A stretch of 64,000 nt of DNA from JBDRRP01 sp964446485. GTDB taxonomy: Bacteria; Desulfobacterota; Desulfobacteria; Desulfobacterales; JBDRRP01. Below the pieces are notes generated by a model. That model was not told the origin of the DNA. It ran no database searches and saw only the letters and a program-made list of their open reading frames with translations. The stretch lies in NCBI GenBank assembly GCA_964446485.1, contig CAYUOU010000001.1, forward strand, positions 1 to 64,000, written 5' to 3'. The translations under genes and the position numbers were made by a program. Shown here piece after piece: positions 42,581 through 51,289 of this stretch (position 1 is its first letter; every line of letters begins with the position of its first letter).

Positions 42581-42901
42581 CTACTCAGTGGCGTCAATGG
42601 CCCGGCGCTGTTGATCCCCCCACTGTTTCAACCCTTCCAGCTTTGCTTCGTACAGCACAACGCAGTGCTTTAAGCGTTGAACGTATTCCACCATGTCGCC
42701 GTAGGTTGTTTCTCCCCGGTAATCGCAGTCCGCCACCGGGGTGATAAATTCGGCGGGGATTGGCAATGGCTTAATCACCGCCGTTCTCGTCGTGGTGCAC
42801 CCCGCCGCCCAACAGGCGATCCAGAACCACGTCAGGCACGTCACGCTCCAAACAAGCGATGGATTCCCGGTCGTTTTTGAGTTCCACAATGATGATTTCA
42901 T
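42581..42901 (-). CDS. Putative o-spanin (Rz1-like) outer membrane lipoprotein
   Basis: 106 residues. A hydrophobic stretch ends in a lipobox-like WAAGC (Cys35), followed by a short Pro-containing region (VIKPLPIPAEFITPV) and a C-terminal part TYGDMVEYVQRLKHCVVLYE like phage Rz1/LysC proteins. The first 131 bases lie inside the 3' end of the coiled-coil gene in another frame, the embedded arrangement typical of spanin pairs. Together they would fuse inner and outer membrane at lysis. The start and the phage origin are inferred; no other phage gene is near. Confidence 0.5.
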   Translation of the reverse strand: MKSSLWNSKTTGNPSLVWSVTCLTWFWIACWAAGCTTTRTAVIKPLPIPAEFITPVADCDYRGETTYGDMVEYVQRLKHCVVLYEAKLEGLKQWGDQQRRAIDATE

Positions 42902-43367
42902 TGGCGGCCAGCTCCTTGTGAAGGCGGTCAATGGCTGCCTGCAGCGCCCACTGCGTCTTCCGGTCAACCTGACGATCCGTTTGCAGGCGTTTCATGACGG
43001 CACGCTGGCGGCGAATCTCCGCCTCAAGACGCAGGGAGTCCGCAGTTCGGGCCGCCAGATCTGTTTCAAGTCTGCGTGCCGATGCTTCCAGATCAGCCAT
43101 GGCTTCATTAAGCGTTTGGGTTTCCTTGAGGTGAGAGCGAAGGAGGGCGTCCTGATCGACCTTGAATTGCCGGACAGTCGCCTCTGATCTGGCGATCTGG
43201 CGGGAGCGGATCTCCAGTTCGTCGGCCAACCGGCGGATCTCCCGCTCCTGGTCCTCGATTCGCTGTGCGTTGGCGGCGGCTTCCCGTGTCACCATGACAC
43301 CGTAACCGCTGAGAAGGAGGACGATGAGCAGCAGCGAACCGATAATGATGGTGGTGGTATTGCTCAT
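42771..43367 (-). CDS. Putative i-spanin (Rz-like) coiled-coil membrane protein
   Basis: 198 residues: one N-terminal membrane anchor (TIIIGSLLLIVLLLSGYGVM) and then an almost continuous coiled coil (about 30-170) rich in E, R, Q and L, with the periplasmic orientation expected of Rz. GGAGGT lies 5 nt before the ATG at 43367. Its 3' end contains the start of the lipoprotein gene in another frame. Alternatively it is a chromosomal envelope coiled-coil protein; the embedded lipoprotein makes the spanin reading more likely. Confidence 0.55.
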   Translation of the reverse strand: MSNTTTIIIGSLLLIVLLLSGYGVMVTREAAANAQRIEDQEREIRRLADELEIRSRQIARSEATVRQFKVDQDALLRSHLKETQTLNEAMADLEASARRLETDLAARTADSLRLEAEIRRQRAVMKRLQTDRQVDRKTQWALQAAIDRLHKELAANEIIIVELKNDRESIACLERDVPDVVLDRLLGGGVHHDENGGD

Positions 43368-43612
43368 AAGACACCTCCGTGACAGTGGGCCACGCAGACC
43401 TGCGGGTCCCACTGAGCATACCATGGCAGGGGTCTCAGCGGGCGTCGACCGCGCGTAGGCCCCGAGTTGGAGCGGATACCAAAATACTCTGTATCACAAA
43501 GACAATGCTCAGAAAAGCCGGCCAAGGCCGATCTTCGGGAGAGCCGCTGGATTTTCAGGTCGGGGCGCACGGACGAAGGTCTTCAAAAGCACTTTCCGAC
43601 CTGCACGGGGCA

Positions 43613-43984
43613 TCAGGGGAAGTAGGTGGCGCAGGCGTTTTTGGACTCCCAGGCGCTCACCCGGTCGACGCGGATACCGGGCCGGTCGATACGAGACTGT
43701 AGTGCGGTGGCGATGTATTTGGCGATGTTTTCGGATGACGGTGGGGTGGCGTCATCGAAAAAAACGAGTTCATTCAAAAATTTGTGGTCCAGCGTACCCA
43801 TGATCTCACGGATATGCCGTTTGATGATGCCAAAATCCAACAACACCCCGCCCTCATCGAGATCGTCCCCGGACACCACCACTTCGATTTTCCAGTTGTG
43901 CCCGTGAAGGTTTTCACATTTTTCACCGACCATGGCCAGCCGATGGGCGGCGGCAAAATCCGTCTCAACCTTGAGTTCATACAT
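43613..43984 (-). CDS. queD: 6-carboxytetrahydropterin synthase
   Basis: 123 residues, the usual QueD length. Zinc ligands are His in AAHRL and the pair in NLHGHNW; the catalytic Cys is in VGEKCENLHGH and the Glu in SAWESKNACATY. It turns dihydroneopterin triphosphate into 6-carboxytetrahydropterin, the first dedicated step to queuosine. It is followed on the other side by dnaJ, 15 bp away on the same strand. Confidence 0.93.
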   Translation of the reverse strand: MYELKVETDFAAAHRLAMVGEKCENLHGHNWKIEVVVSGDDLDEGGVLLDFGIIKRHIREIMGTLDHKFLNELVFFDDATPPSSENIAKYIATALQSRIDRPGIRVDRVSAWESKNACATYFP

Positions 43985-43999
43985 GGGATCGGTACCCGC

Positions 44000-45118
44000 T
44001 CAATTCAGTGTGCGCTGGGCAGCGTTTTTGAGAATGCCTTTGAGTTTTGTGGAAATCTTCTTTCCTTCCAGCTTGGCGAATTCCCGGAGCAATTGCTCTT
44101 GCCTTTTTGAAAGGCTGGTGGGCGTCTTTATAAGAAGTTGGACGATCTGCTCTCCCCGCCGTCCGGTGCGCAGCGAGGGGATGCCCTTGCCGGGGAGGCG
44201 GAGAGCGTCGCCGAACTGCGTCCCTCTGGGCACCCTCAGCGAGGCCTCCCCGTCCAGCGTCTTTACGGTGATCTCATCGCCCAATGTCGCCTGCACAAAC
44301 GAAATGGGCACCTGGCAAATGACGTTGTTGCCGTCCCGTTGGAAAAATTCATGGGACTCGACGTGAATAAACACGTAAAGATCCCCGCTCGGCCCGCCGC
44401 GCGCTCCCGGTTCGCCTTCGCCCGACAACCGCAGCCGCGACCCGGTATCCACGCCGGCAGGAATGCGAACCGATACCCGCTTGCTGGTGAGCACCTGACC
44501 GATACCGCGGCATTCTTTGCACGGGGAGGGGATGACCTGGCCGGTACCTCGGCACCGCGGGCAGGTCGTGCGCACCGTGAAGAACCCCTGGGAACGGGAC
44601 ACTTGACCGGCGCCCTGGCATTGGCCGCAAGTGTCCGGATGGGTTCCCGGCTCGCAGCGGCTGCCGTGACAGCTGCCACAGAGCTCCATTTTTTCAACGT
44701 CAATTTCCGTGGTGGTGCCGAACACGGCATCGCGGAACCGCAACCGGAGATCATAACGCAGATCCGCTCCCCGTTGGACGCCGGAACGGGCGCGGCGGCC
44801 GCCACCGTTGAAACCGAAAAGATCTTCGAAGATACTGCCAAAACTGGAAAAAATGTCTTCAAATCCGCTGAAGCCCGAGAACCCGCTGCCTTCCAGTCCC
44901 TGATGCCCGTATTGGTCGTAGATCCGTCGTTTTTGGGGATCCCTGAGGACCTCGTAGGCCTCTGCAGCTTCCTTGAACTTGTTCTCCGCCTCGGTGTCGC
45001 CGGGATTGCGGTCAGGGTGGAATTTGAGAGCGAGTTTGCGGTAGGCTTTTTTCAAACCCTCGTCGTCGGCATCACGGCCGACGCCAAGCACTTCATAATA
45101 ATCCCGTTTCGAACTCAT
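44000..45118 (-). CDS. dnaJ: Chaperone protein DnaJ
   Basis: 372 residues. The J domain (1-70) has KFHPDRNPGD with the HPD motif; a Gly/Phe-rich linker follows (GSGFSGFSGFEDIFSSFG); four zinc repeats are CGSCHGSR, CGQCQGAG, CPRCRGTG and CKECRGIG; the C-terminal substrate-binding domain completes the type I DnaJ. It delivers unfolded proteins to DnaK and stimulates its ATPase. No dnaK or grpE is near. Confidence 0.95.
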   Translation of the reverse strand: MSSKRDYYEVLGVGRDADDEGLKKAYRKLALKFHPDRNPGDTEAENKFKEAAEAYEVLRDPQKRRIYDQYGHQGLEGSGFSGFSGFEDIFSSFGSIFEDLFGFNGGGRRARSGVQRGADLRYDLRLRFRDAVFGTTTEIDVEKMELCGSCHGSRCEPGTHPDTCGQCQGAGQVSRSQGFFTVRTTCPRCRGTGQVIPSPCKECRGIGQVLTSKRVSVRIPAGVDTGSRLRLSGEGEPGARGGPSGDLYVFIHVESHEFFQRDGNNVICQVPISFVQATLGDEITVKTLDGEASLRVPRGTQFGDALRLPGKGIPSLRTGRRGEQIVQLLIKTPTSLSKRQEQLLREFAKLEGKKISTKLKGILKNAAQRTLN

Positions 45119-45386
45119 GAAATTTCCTGGAGGTCGGTTTGCGGCAGTACTCTTCGCCGTGGCCTTTGATGGCGGTTGGCAGAAATATCAAGCACCCGCG
45201 CCAAGGTGGGATTTCCACACGGGCGTCGGGCGCATCGCAGGCCCCAACTTAATGCACATTACCCTGTTGTCAACACACCGGAGATGCCGATTTTTGCTAC
45301 AATCCTGGCCGCTTAAGTCATTTTCTGGAAATCGGTGAAGTCTGCCGCGGCCCTGCCGCCACCCGATGGATCGATCGCCCCTCGAG

Positions 45387-47009
45387 TTACCTGCGAACAA
45401 TGGTGTCCCTGAGCCAACGGTGGTCATCCCGGTGGGGGAACTGAATGGTATAGTGAAGGCCGCGGCTTTCTTTTCGATGTTGCGCACATTTGACGATCAA
45501 CTCGGCCACCACGGCGATATTCCGCAGCTCGATGAGATCGGCCGAGACCCTGAAATCCCAGTAGTACTCATGAATCTCAGCCTGAATGGTCTCGATGCGC
45601 CGATGGGCGCGGGCCAATCGCTTATCACTGCGGACGATCCCCACGTAGTTCCACATGAGGCGCCGGATTTCATCCCAGTTGTGAGCCACCATGATGTGCT
45701 CATCACTGTCCACCGTGCCCACCTCGTCCCATAACGGCGGCTCGAGCATACTGGAAAAATCCATGCTTTGGAAATCCGAAACGGCCTGTTCCGCGGCCGC
45801 GTTGGCATAAACCAGGGCTTCAATCAGCGAGTTGCTGGCCAGCCGGTTGGCACCGTGAAGCCCCGTGCAGGCGGTTTCTCCGATGGCGAAAAGGTGGTGA
45901 AGATCGGTGCGGCCGGACAAATCAGTAGCCACGCCGCCGCACATGTAGTGCGCCGCCGGCACCACCGGTATGGGCTCGGTGGTCATGTCGATGCCAAACC
46001 CCAGACATTTTTTGTAAAGATTGGGAAAGCGTTGCCGGATAAAATCCGTAGGCTTGTGGGATATGTCCAGAAAAACCGAATCGGCACCGCTTTTCTTGAG
46101 TTCCGTGTCGATGGCCCGTGCCACAACATCCCTGCAGGCCAGCTCCTTTGAATCGTCGTAAGATTCCATGAACCGCCGACCGGCGGCATCGAGCAGCCGT
46201 GCCCCCTCGCCCCGCACCGCCTCGGAAATGAGAAAATTCTTGGCTTCGGGATGGTACAGGCATGTGGGATGAAACTGAACGAATTCCATATTGGCAATGG
46301 TGGTCCCGGCCCGGTATCCCATGGCGATGCCGTCGCCCGTGGCGACATCGGGGTTGCTGGTGTACAGGTAGACCTTTCCGGCGCCGCCGGTGGCCAGCAG
46401 CGTGATTTTCGCACTGACGGTCTTGACCGTGTCGGCCTGCCGATCCAGTACATAGGCGCCGCAACAACAATCGTCCCGGAGCGTGGTGACGCGCCCCCGC
46501 CGGATGCGGGTGCTCCAGGTGATGAGGTCGATGGCGATATGATGCTCCAGAACGGTGATGTTGGGGTGGTTGTGGACATGGTTCACCAGCACGGTTTCCA
46601 ACTCAAGCCCCGTCATATCCTGGGCATGGACAATGCGCTTTTGCGAGTGGCCCCCTTCGCGACCCAGATCCAACTGAGCACTGTCGGCGGTTTTGCCCTG
46701 TCTGAGGTTGAAGTGGACTCCGAGATCGATGAGTTCGCGAATGCAGTCCGGCCCGCAGGTAACCACCCGCTCCACCACTTCCCGGTTGCAGAGACCATCA
46801 CCGGCTTCGAGAGTGTCTTTGATATGCAGGTCAAAACTGTCGAGGCGGTGAAAAACAGAAGCGATTCCTCCTTGAGCGTGGGCGGTATTGCTCTCCATCA
46901 TCTCTTTTTTCGTCACCAGGACGACCTGGCCGTGGGCCGCCACTTTGAGTGAAAACATCAAGCCGGCCACACCGCTGCCAATGATCAGAAAATCCGTATC
47001 GATCTTCAT
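45387..47009 (-). CDS. nadB: L-aspartate oxidase
   Basis: 540 residues of the FAD-dependent succinate dehydrogenase/fumarate reductase flavoprotein family. FAD motif FLIIGSGVAGLMFSLKVA; MESNTAHAQGGIASVF with the His-Ala-Gln-Gly signature; LLATGGAGKVYLYTSNPDVA; substrate region HPTCLYHPEAKNFLISEAVRGEGARL (in parts); and CTGLHGANRLASNSLIE near the end. It makes iminoaspartate for NAD synthesis. Start 47009 has GAGG 7 nt upstream. It lies 8 bp after the SH3 protein gene in one operon. Confidence 0.93.
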   Translation of the reverse strand: MKIDTDFLIIGSGVAGLMFSLKVAAHGQVVLVTKKEMMESNTAHAQGGIASVFHRLDSFDLHIKDTLEAGDGLCNREVVERVVTCGPDCIRELIDLGVHFNLRQGKTADSAQLDLGREGGHSQKRIVHAQDMTGLELETVLVNHVHNHPNITVLEHHIAIDLITWSTRIRRGRVTTLRDDCCCGAYVLDRQADTVKTVSAKITLLATGGAGKVYLYTSNPDVATGDGIAMGYRAGTTIANMEFVQFHPTCLYHPEAKNFLISEAVRGEGARLLDAAGRRFMESYDDSKELACRDVVARAIDTELKKSGADSVFLDISHKPTDFIRQRFPNLYKKCLGFGIDMTTEPIPVVPAAHYMCGGVATDLSGRTDLHHLFAIGETACTGLHGANRLASNSLIEALVYANAAAEQAVSDFQSMDFSSMLEPPLWDEVGTVDSDEHIMVAHNWDEIRRLMWNYVGIVRSDKRLARAHRRIETIQAEIHEYYWDFRVSADLIELRNIAVVAELIVKCAQHRKESRGLHYTIQFPHRDDHRWLRDTIVRR

Positions 47010-47017
47010 CCGCACCC

Positions 47018-47674
47018 TCAGTAATAGGACGGCCGTTTGCGCCGGGATCTCATGCTGACGCCGATGAGAAGCCCCAGCACCAGCACCCCCGCTCCGGAAA
47101 GGAACCACCAGATATTGTGTTTGCTTCTGGCAGCGGTGATCTCACGGGTCAACCCCGCCATTTTCTCCCGGGACTCTGCCAATTCTTTGACCAGCTGGTT
47201 GCGGTGTGTCTGGATCGTGTCGGCATTTGCCAGGGCCACCTCCAGCTGCTGATTGGCCTCGGTGAGCGCGGCGAGTTCCTGCAGCGCCTGGGCCAGTTTT
47301 TTTGCCAGGGCCGCTTTATCTTTCTCGAGTTTTTTCATTTCATCACTGGGCATACCGGAGCGGTCCAACAGGGCGTCGTATCGCTCCTGAAGCGATGCCA
47401 GTTGGGTTTTCAGCGGCGCATCCGTCTGGATAAGGCGCGTCAGCACCCACCCCTCCTTGCCGGAAGGCAGGCGAATCTGGCTCCATTCATCACCTTTTTC
47501 CATAATTTCAACAGGTTGTCCAGAGTCCAGAAGCGATAGAATCTTTCGGTCCATCGCCGGTCCAGAGCGAAACGTCACCTGTATGGTATCGGTAATATAA
47601 TGGGTCTGAGCCATTACCGCTGGGCTCCATACCAGCAGGCAGCATCCAAGCAGACAGGCCAAGCGCCGTAACAT
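47018..47674 (-). CDS. SH3-domain coiled-coil membrane protein (TIGR04211-like)
   Basis: 218 residues: signal peptide (CLLGCCLLVWSPAVMA), a bacterial SH3 domain (residues 25-85, VTFRSGPAMDRKILSLLDSG), a coiled coil (95-190) and a C-terminal membrane anchor (FLSGAGVLVLGLLIGVSM) followed by basic residues. This order matches the YgiM/TIGR04211 family of inner membrane proteins with the SH3 domain in the periplasm, presumably touching peptidoglycan. It is upstream of nadB by 8 bp. Confidence 0.85.
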   Translation of the reverse strand: MLRRLACLLGCCLLVWSPAVMAQTHYITDTIQVTFRSGPAMDRKILSLLDSGQPVEIMEKGDEWSQIRLPSGKEGWVLTRLIQTDAPLKTQLASLQERYDALLDRSGMPSDEMKKLEKDKAALAKKLAQALQELAALTEANQQLEVALANADTIQTHRNQLVKELAESREKMAGLTREITAARSKHNIWWFLSGAGVLVLGLLIGVSMRSRRKRPSYY

Positions 47675-47858
47675 CGCTACCCCCCTTGCAAGCCGGTGGC
47701 GGTGGCCGCCAGGCGGACTGCCGCTCCCGATGGTTGTTGTCTGGTGAGAAACAGTCGTTATTTTGAGATAGACCGGTGGCGACTGTCAATATTTTGTTCT
47801 AAAATCTGGATATTTATGATAAATTCTGCTTATTGACGCTATTAACGGATGACAGATA

Positions 47859-48287
47859 ATGATTGCTTACGATTTACAGTGCAGCAATGGCCACGCCTTC
47901 GAAGGCTGGTTCGAAGACCACAAAACCTACCGTGCGCAGCAGCGCAAGGCCATGGTGAGCTGTCCCGTGTGCAGCACCGCCGACGTGCACCGGGTTCCCT
48001 CCACCTTCGCCATCAAGGCCTCCAGCCGTGACGCCGGCGCGCCGGGCAGTGTGCCAAAAATCGATCCGGAACGACTGACCCGTAAAATCGTCGATTTCGT
48101 CGAGAAGAATTTCGACAATGTCGGCCCCGACTTTGCTAAAGAGGCCCTTAAAATCCACTACGGCGCCTCCGAGCCGCGAAACATCCGCGGCACCAGCACC
48201 GACGAAGAAGAAAAAGTGCTCGAGAAGGAGGGGGTGGGGTTCATTAAAGTTCCGGTATCCGTGCCCCAGCAGAAAACCGATTCGTGA
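47859..48287 (+). CDS. DUF1178 family protein
   Basis: 142 residues starting MIAYDLQCSNGHAFEGWF, with a zinc-like pair of cysteines CSNGH...CPVCST. The C-terminal part (PDFAKEALKIHYGASEPRN, IRGTSTDEEEKVLEKEG) is conserved in DUF1178, a family of cytoplasmic proteins of unknown function. It stands alone between divergent genes. Confidence 0.88.
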   Translation: MIAYDLQCSNGHAFEGWFEDHKTYRAQQRKAMVSCPVCSTADVHRVPSTFAIKASSRDAGAPGSVPKIDPERLTRKIVDFVEKNFDNVGPDFAKEALKIHYGASEPRNIRGTSTDEEEKVLEKEGVGFIKVPVSVPQQKTDS

Positions 48288-48559
48288 AACCGCGGACACC
48301 CGTCTGCCAATGACCACCATGCCGATTGCACTGACCGCAATCGGCGTTTTTTATAGCGTTCATGGTTGGATTCGCCGCGGGTGTGGAGCGTGGGCGCCAA
48401 TTAATCAGCTTGGCGTGCAAACTGGCCGAAAATCGCGACTGGACCAGAAATCCACATCATCTGTCGAGCCCGGTCCCCGATGCCTTTCATACGTCATATT
48501 CAAGAAGGGATACCTCGCCGCATGGCGATGCGCCAGTGTAGCCGCATCAAAGGAAAAAT

Positions 48560-49066
48560 CTACCCTGTCAGCACATGCTTCATCAGGTGCCCCAGCTCCG
48601 GAAAGATGAGGTTGTTGCAGGCGAGTTTGCAGGCGTTGAGACTCCCCGGCATGCAAAACACCAGGGTGTTGCCGACGCGGCCGGCCATGGCGCGGCTGAG
48701 CAGCGCCGCCGAATCGATCTCCTCGAAACTGAGCTGGGTAAATAGGACTCCAAAAGCGGGGATTTCCTTGTCCAGTAGCGGCCGTACCGCTTCGATGGTG
48801 ACGTCGGCATCGGCAATGCCAGTGCCCCCGGTCATGAGGATCGCCTGGCATTTTTTTCGCTCCACCAAATCAAGGACAGTCCTGGCGATCGCCGGCGCCT
48901 CGTCCGGGACCACCTGGTGATATACCACGGTGTGGCCTTCTTTTGCGGCCTGGCGAGCGATCCAGTGGCCGCTCTTGTCTTCATCGAGGGTCCGAGAGGT
49001 GGAAATGGAAACCACCGCCACCGAGAGGGGGCCGGGCGCGTGCTTCCGATGATGATGCAATCCCAT
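48560..49066 (-). CDS. moaB: Molybdenum cofactor biosynthesis protein B
   Basis: 168 residues of the MoaB/MogA fold: AVVSISTSRTLDEDKSG, ILMTGGTGIADADVTIEAV (the TGGTG molybdopterin-binding loop), EEIDSAALLSRAMAG and FCMPGSLNACKLACNNLI. It adenylates molybdopterin or acts as a MogA-like protein. It is divergent from the mobA-moaE-moaC operon. Confidence 0.92.
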   Translation of the reverse strand: MGLHHHRKHAPGPLSVAVVSISTSRTLDEDKSGHWIARQAAKEGHTVVYHQVVPDEAPAIARTVLDLVERKKCQAILMTGGTGIADADVTIEAVRPLLDKEIPAFGVLFTQLSFEEIDSAALLSRAMAGRVGNTLVFCMPGSLNACKLACNNLIFPELGHLMKHVLTG

Positions 49067-49245
49067 GGTGAACCTTCCGTATGTTCAGGGTGACCGGATA
49101 GGCCTTTTGTATACCAATCTCAGGCGGGGGATCAACCTATTTAGAATCACCGTAACCTATTGGAAAACTGTGATTTTATCTTGATTTACCCCTGGGTTTC
49201 ATCTAATGTTAGCCGACTGCCAGCAACCTGAAACGAGGATCTGCA

Positions 49246-49872
49246 ATGACACGCCCCCCCATCACCGGTGTCATCCTGGCCGGTGGACTGAACAGCCGCT
49301 TCCATGGCCGGGCAAAAGCACTCCTCGAAATCGACGGCCGGCGGATTCTGGACCGGCTGATGGACGTCTATGCGGGGTTCTTTGATGAAACCATCATTGT
49401 GACCAACGACCCGCTGGGGTATCTGGACTGGAACGCACAGATCGTTACCGACGTGCTGCCCCAGCGCAGTGCGCTCACAGGCATCCATGCGGGGCTGTTC
49501 TATACCCGCACCGAGCATGCCTTCATTGCCGCCTGCGACATCCCCTTCCTGAAAGCGGCGGTGGTTCGCGTGGTCCTGGATGCAGTGTCTTCGGATATCG
49601 ATGCGGTGATGCCGGAAACAAATCGGGGATTCGAGCCCCTTTGCGCCGTATATGCCGCGCGGTTGGTGGATGCCGCCGCCCAGCACGTCAAAAAAGGCGA
49701 TTTCAAGATTCGGCGCGCATTTCGCAAGCGACGGATTCGTGCGGTTTCCGAAAAACGGCTCCGCGCCGTAGACCCGGATTTGGTGTCCTTCTTTAACATC
49801 AACACACCGGAGGACCTGGCGGCAGCGGGGCAGGTCATTCGGAACCAGACGGCATCGCCGCGGGGAGACTGA
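49246..49872 (+). CDS. mobA: Molybdenum cofactor guanylyltransferase
   Basis: 208 residues of the nucleotidyltransferase fold. LAGGLNSRFHGRAKALLE is the GTP-binding N-terminus (L-A-G-G-x-S-x-R-x-G-x-x-K), ACDIPFLKAAVV holds the Mg-binding Asp, and FNINTPEDLAAA is the usual end. It joins GMP to molybdopterin to give the dinucleotide form used by periplasmic formate dehydrogenases and similar enzymes. It is first in a three-gene operon, with moaE two bases behind. Confidence 0.92.
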   Translation: MTRPPITGVILAGGLNSRFHGRAKALLEIDGRRILDRLMDVYAGFFDETIIVTNDPLGYLDWNAQIVTDVLPQRSALTGIHAGLFYTRTEHAFIAACDIPFLKAAVVRVVLDAVSSDIDAVMPETNRGFEPLCAVYAARLVDAAAQHVKKGDFKIRRAFRKRRIRAVSEKRLRAVDPDLVSFFNINTPEDLAAAGQVIRNQTASPRGD

Positions 49873-49874
49873 CC

Positions 49875-50252
49875 ATGAAAGTTCACCACTTGATGGCCGA
49901 TATAAAAAGCAACCCCGACATCGGCCGTGCCGGCATGATCCTATGCCACAACGGCGTTGTGCGGGAAACCGCTCGCGACGGGCGGCGCGTCCGGGGCCTT
50001 CGGGTCACCGTTGACCGGCAGCGGCTGGATGCGGTCATCACCGAGCAGTCGGCGCGGCCGGGAATTGTTGATATCCGGGTCGACATCGCCGCCGACAAGG
50101 ACTTGGCGGTGGGTGACGACGTGATGCTCCTGGCCGTGGCGGGGGATATCCGTGAAAACGTCCTGAAAGTGATGACGGACACCCTCAATGCCATCAAAAC
50201 GACTGTGACGCACAAGACCGAGTTCTTTGTGGATGATGAAACCGCGCGATAG
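49875..50252 (+). CDS. moaE: Molybdopterin synthase catalytic subunit-like protein (MoaE)
   Basis: 125 residues. GAGMILCHNGVVRETARDG-like start, VDIRVDIAADKDLAVGDDVM and the end HKTEFFVDD are MoaE features. The protein transfers sulfur from MoaD to precursor Z. It is short relative to the usual 140-150 residues and the C-terminal catalytic Lys is hard to place, so it might be a MoaE-like variant. It lies between mobA and moaC with 2-bp and 15-bp gaps. Confidence 0.75.
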   Translation: MKVHHLMADIKSNPDIGRAGMILCHNGVVRETARDGRRVRGLRVTVDRQRLDAVITEQSARPGIVDIRVDIAADKDLAVGDDVMLLAVAGDIRENVLKVMTDTLNAIKTTVTHKTEFFVDDETAR

Positions 50253-50267
50253 GAAAACGGTGTTGAC

Positions 50268-50756
50268 ATGACCAACGAATTTACCCACCTGGATGCGGAA
50301 GGCCGGGTCCGGATGGTGGATGTCACCGAAAAGGCGCCCTCCCTGAGGGAAGCGACGGCCCGGGGCCGAATCACCATGACCGGAGACACACTGGCGCGCA
50401 TCGGCAAAAATGATGTAAAGAAAGGCAACGTCCTGGAAACGGCGCGTATTGCCGGGATCATGGCGGCCAAGAAAACCGCCGAATGGATCCCCATGTGCCA
50501 CCCGCTGGCCATTACCCATGCCCAGGTGGACTTTGACCTGCTGCCCGATGCGCGGGCCGTCGACATCACCGCCGTCGTCCGCCTCAGGGGCAGCACCGGC
50601 GTGGAGATGGAAGCGCTGACGGCCGTCAGCGTGGCTGCGCTGACCATTTACGACATGTGCAAATCTTATGACCGGGAAATGATGATCGGCGATATCCGGC
50701 TGATGGAAAAAACCGGGGGGAAAAGCGGCCATTACCGCCGCCGCCCGTCATTTTGA
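50268..50756 (+). CDS. moaC: Cyclic pyranopterin monophosphate synthase
   Basis: 162 residues, the standard MoaC length. VRMVDVTEKAPSLREATARG at the start, MCHPLAITHAQVDF with the catalytic His region, and GVEMEALTAVSVAALTIYD at the end are all diagnostic. It converts the MoaA product into cyclic pyranopterin monophosphate. It closes the mobA-moaE-moaC operon; moaA is not in this window. Confidence 0.94.
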   Translation: MTNEFTHLDAEGRVRMVDVTEKAPSLREATARGRITMTGDTLARIGKNDVKKGNVLETARIAGIMAAKKTAEWIPMCHPLAITHAQVDFDLLPDARAVDITAVVRLRGSTGVEMEALTAVSVAALTIYDMCKSYDREMMIGDIRLMEKTGGKSGHYRRRPSF

Positions 50757-50855
50757 GCGTCAGCCCCAGTAGCGCGCTCAGACACCGCGGCATATCAGCG
50801 AATACGTCGGTTCTCTTGAAATGCATCGGCAACGAACCCTGAGGGAGGCAACCAT

Positions 50856-51134
50856 ATGAATAGATTCACACTGTTCGGCATCGTCATACTGGCTGCCAGC
50901 GGCGTGACGCTTGTCTTTGAAGCCGTGTCGTCCATGATGACGGTGGGTGAAATCGTTTTAGAACACGTGACCCTGGAAGGCTTTTTCGGCGTCGATGCGT
51001 TTTACTGGATTGACGACCTGCCTTGGGACGCCCTCGTAAAAGCTGCCGACTGGCTGATTCAAGTGCCCATCTACCTGGGATGCGCCGTGATCGGCGTGGT
51101 GTTTCTGATTATCGGCGGTTTCACCGCCCGGTAA
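50856..51134 (+). CDS. Small two-helix membrane protein
   Basis: 92 residues with a hydrophobic N-terminal segment (LFGIVILAASGVTLVFEAVS) and a C-terminal one (VPIYLGCAVIGVVFLIIGGF); the loop between is about 40 residues and contains WIDDLPWDALVKAADW. GAGGGAGG precedes the ATG at about 8 nt. No family was recognised. It lies between moaC and mltA. Confidence 0.7.
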   Translation: MNRFTLFGIVILAASGVTLVFEAVSSMMTVGEIVLEHVTLEGFFGVDAFYWIDDLPWDALVKAADWLIQVPIYLGCAVIGVVFLIIGGFTAR

Positions 51135-51289
51135 GGACCGGTTTTTGTGACGGTTCCCCGAACCGACAGCACCGTTCCCACGACCGCCCCGGCCGTTGGC
51201 ATCCTTCAGGGGTGGCCCACAGCAGCCCCCCGTATCCTGTTGTTCGATCGTTTCATCAGCCGATCGAAACACTCCAACCAAGGACGATG

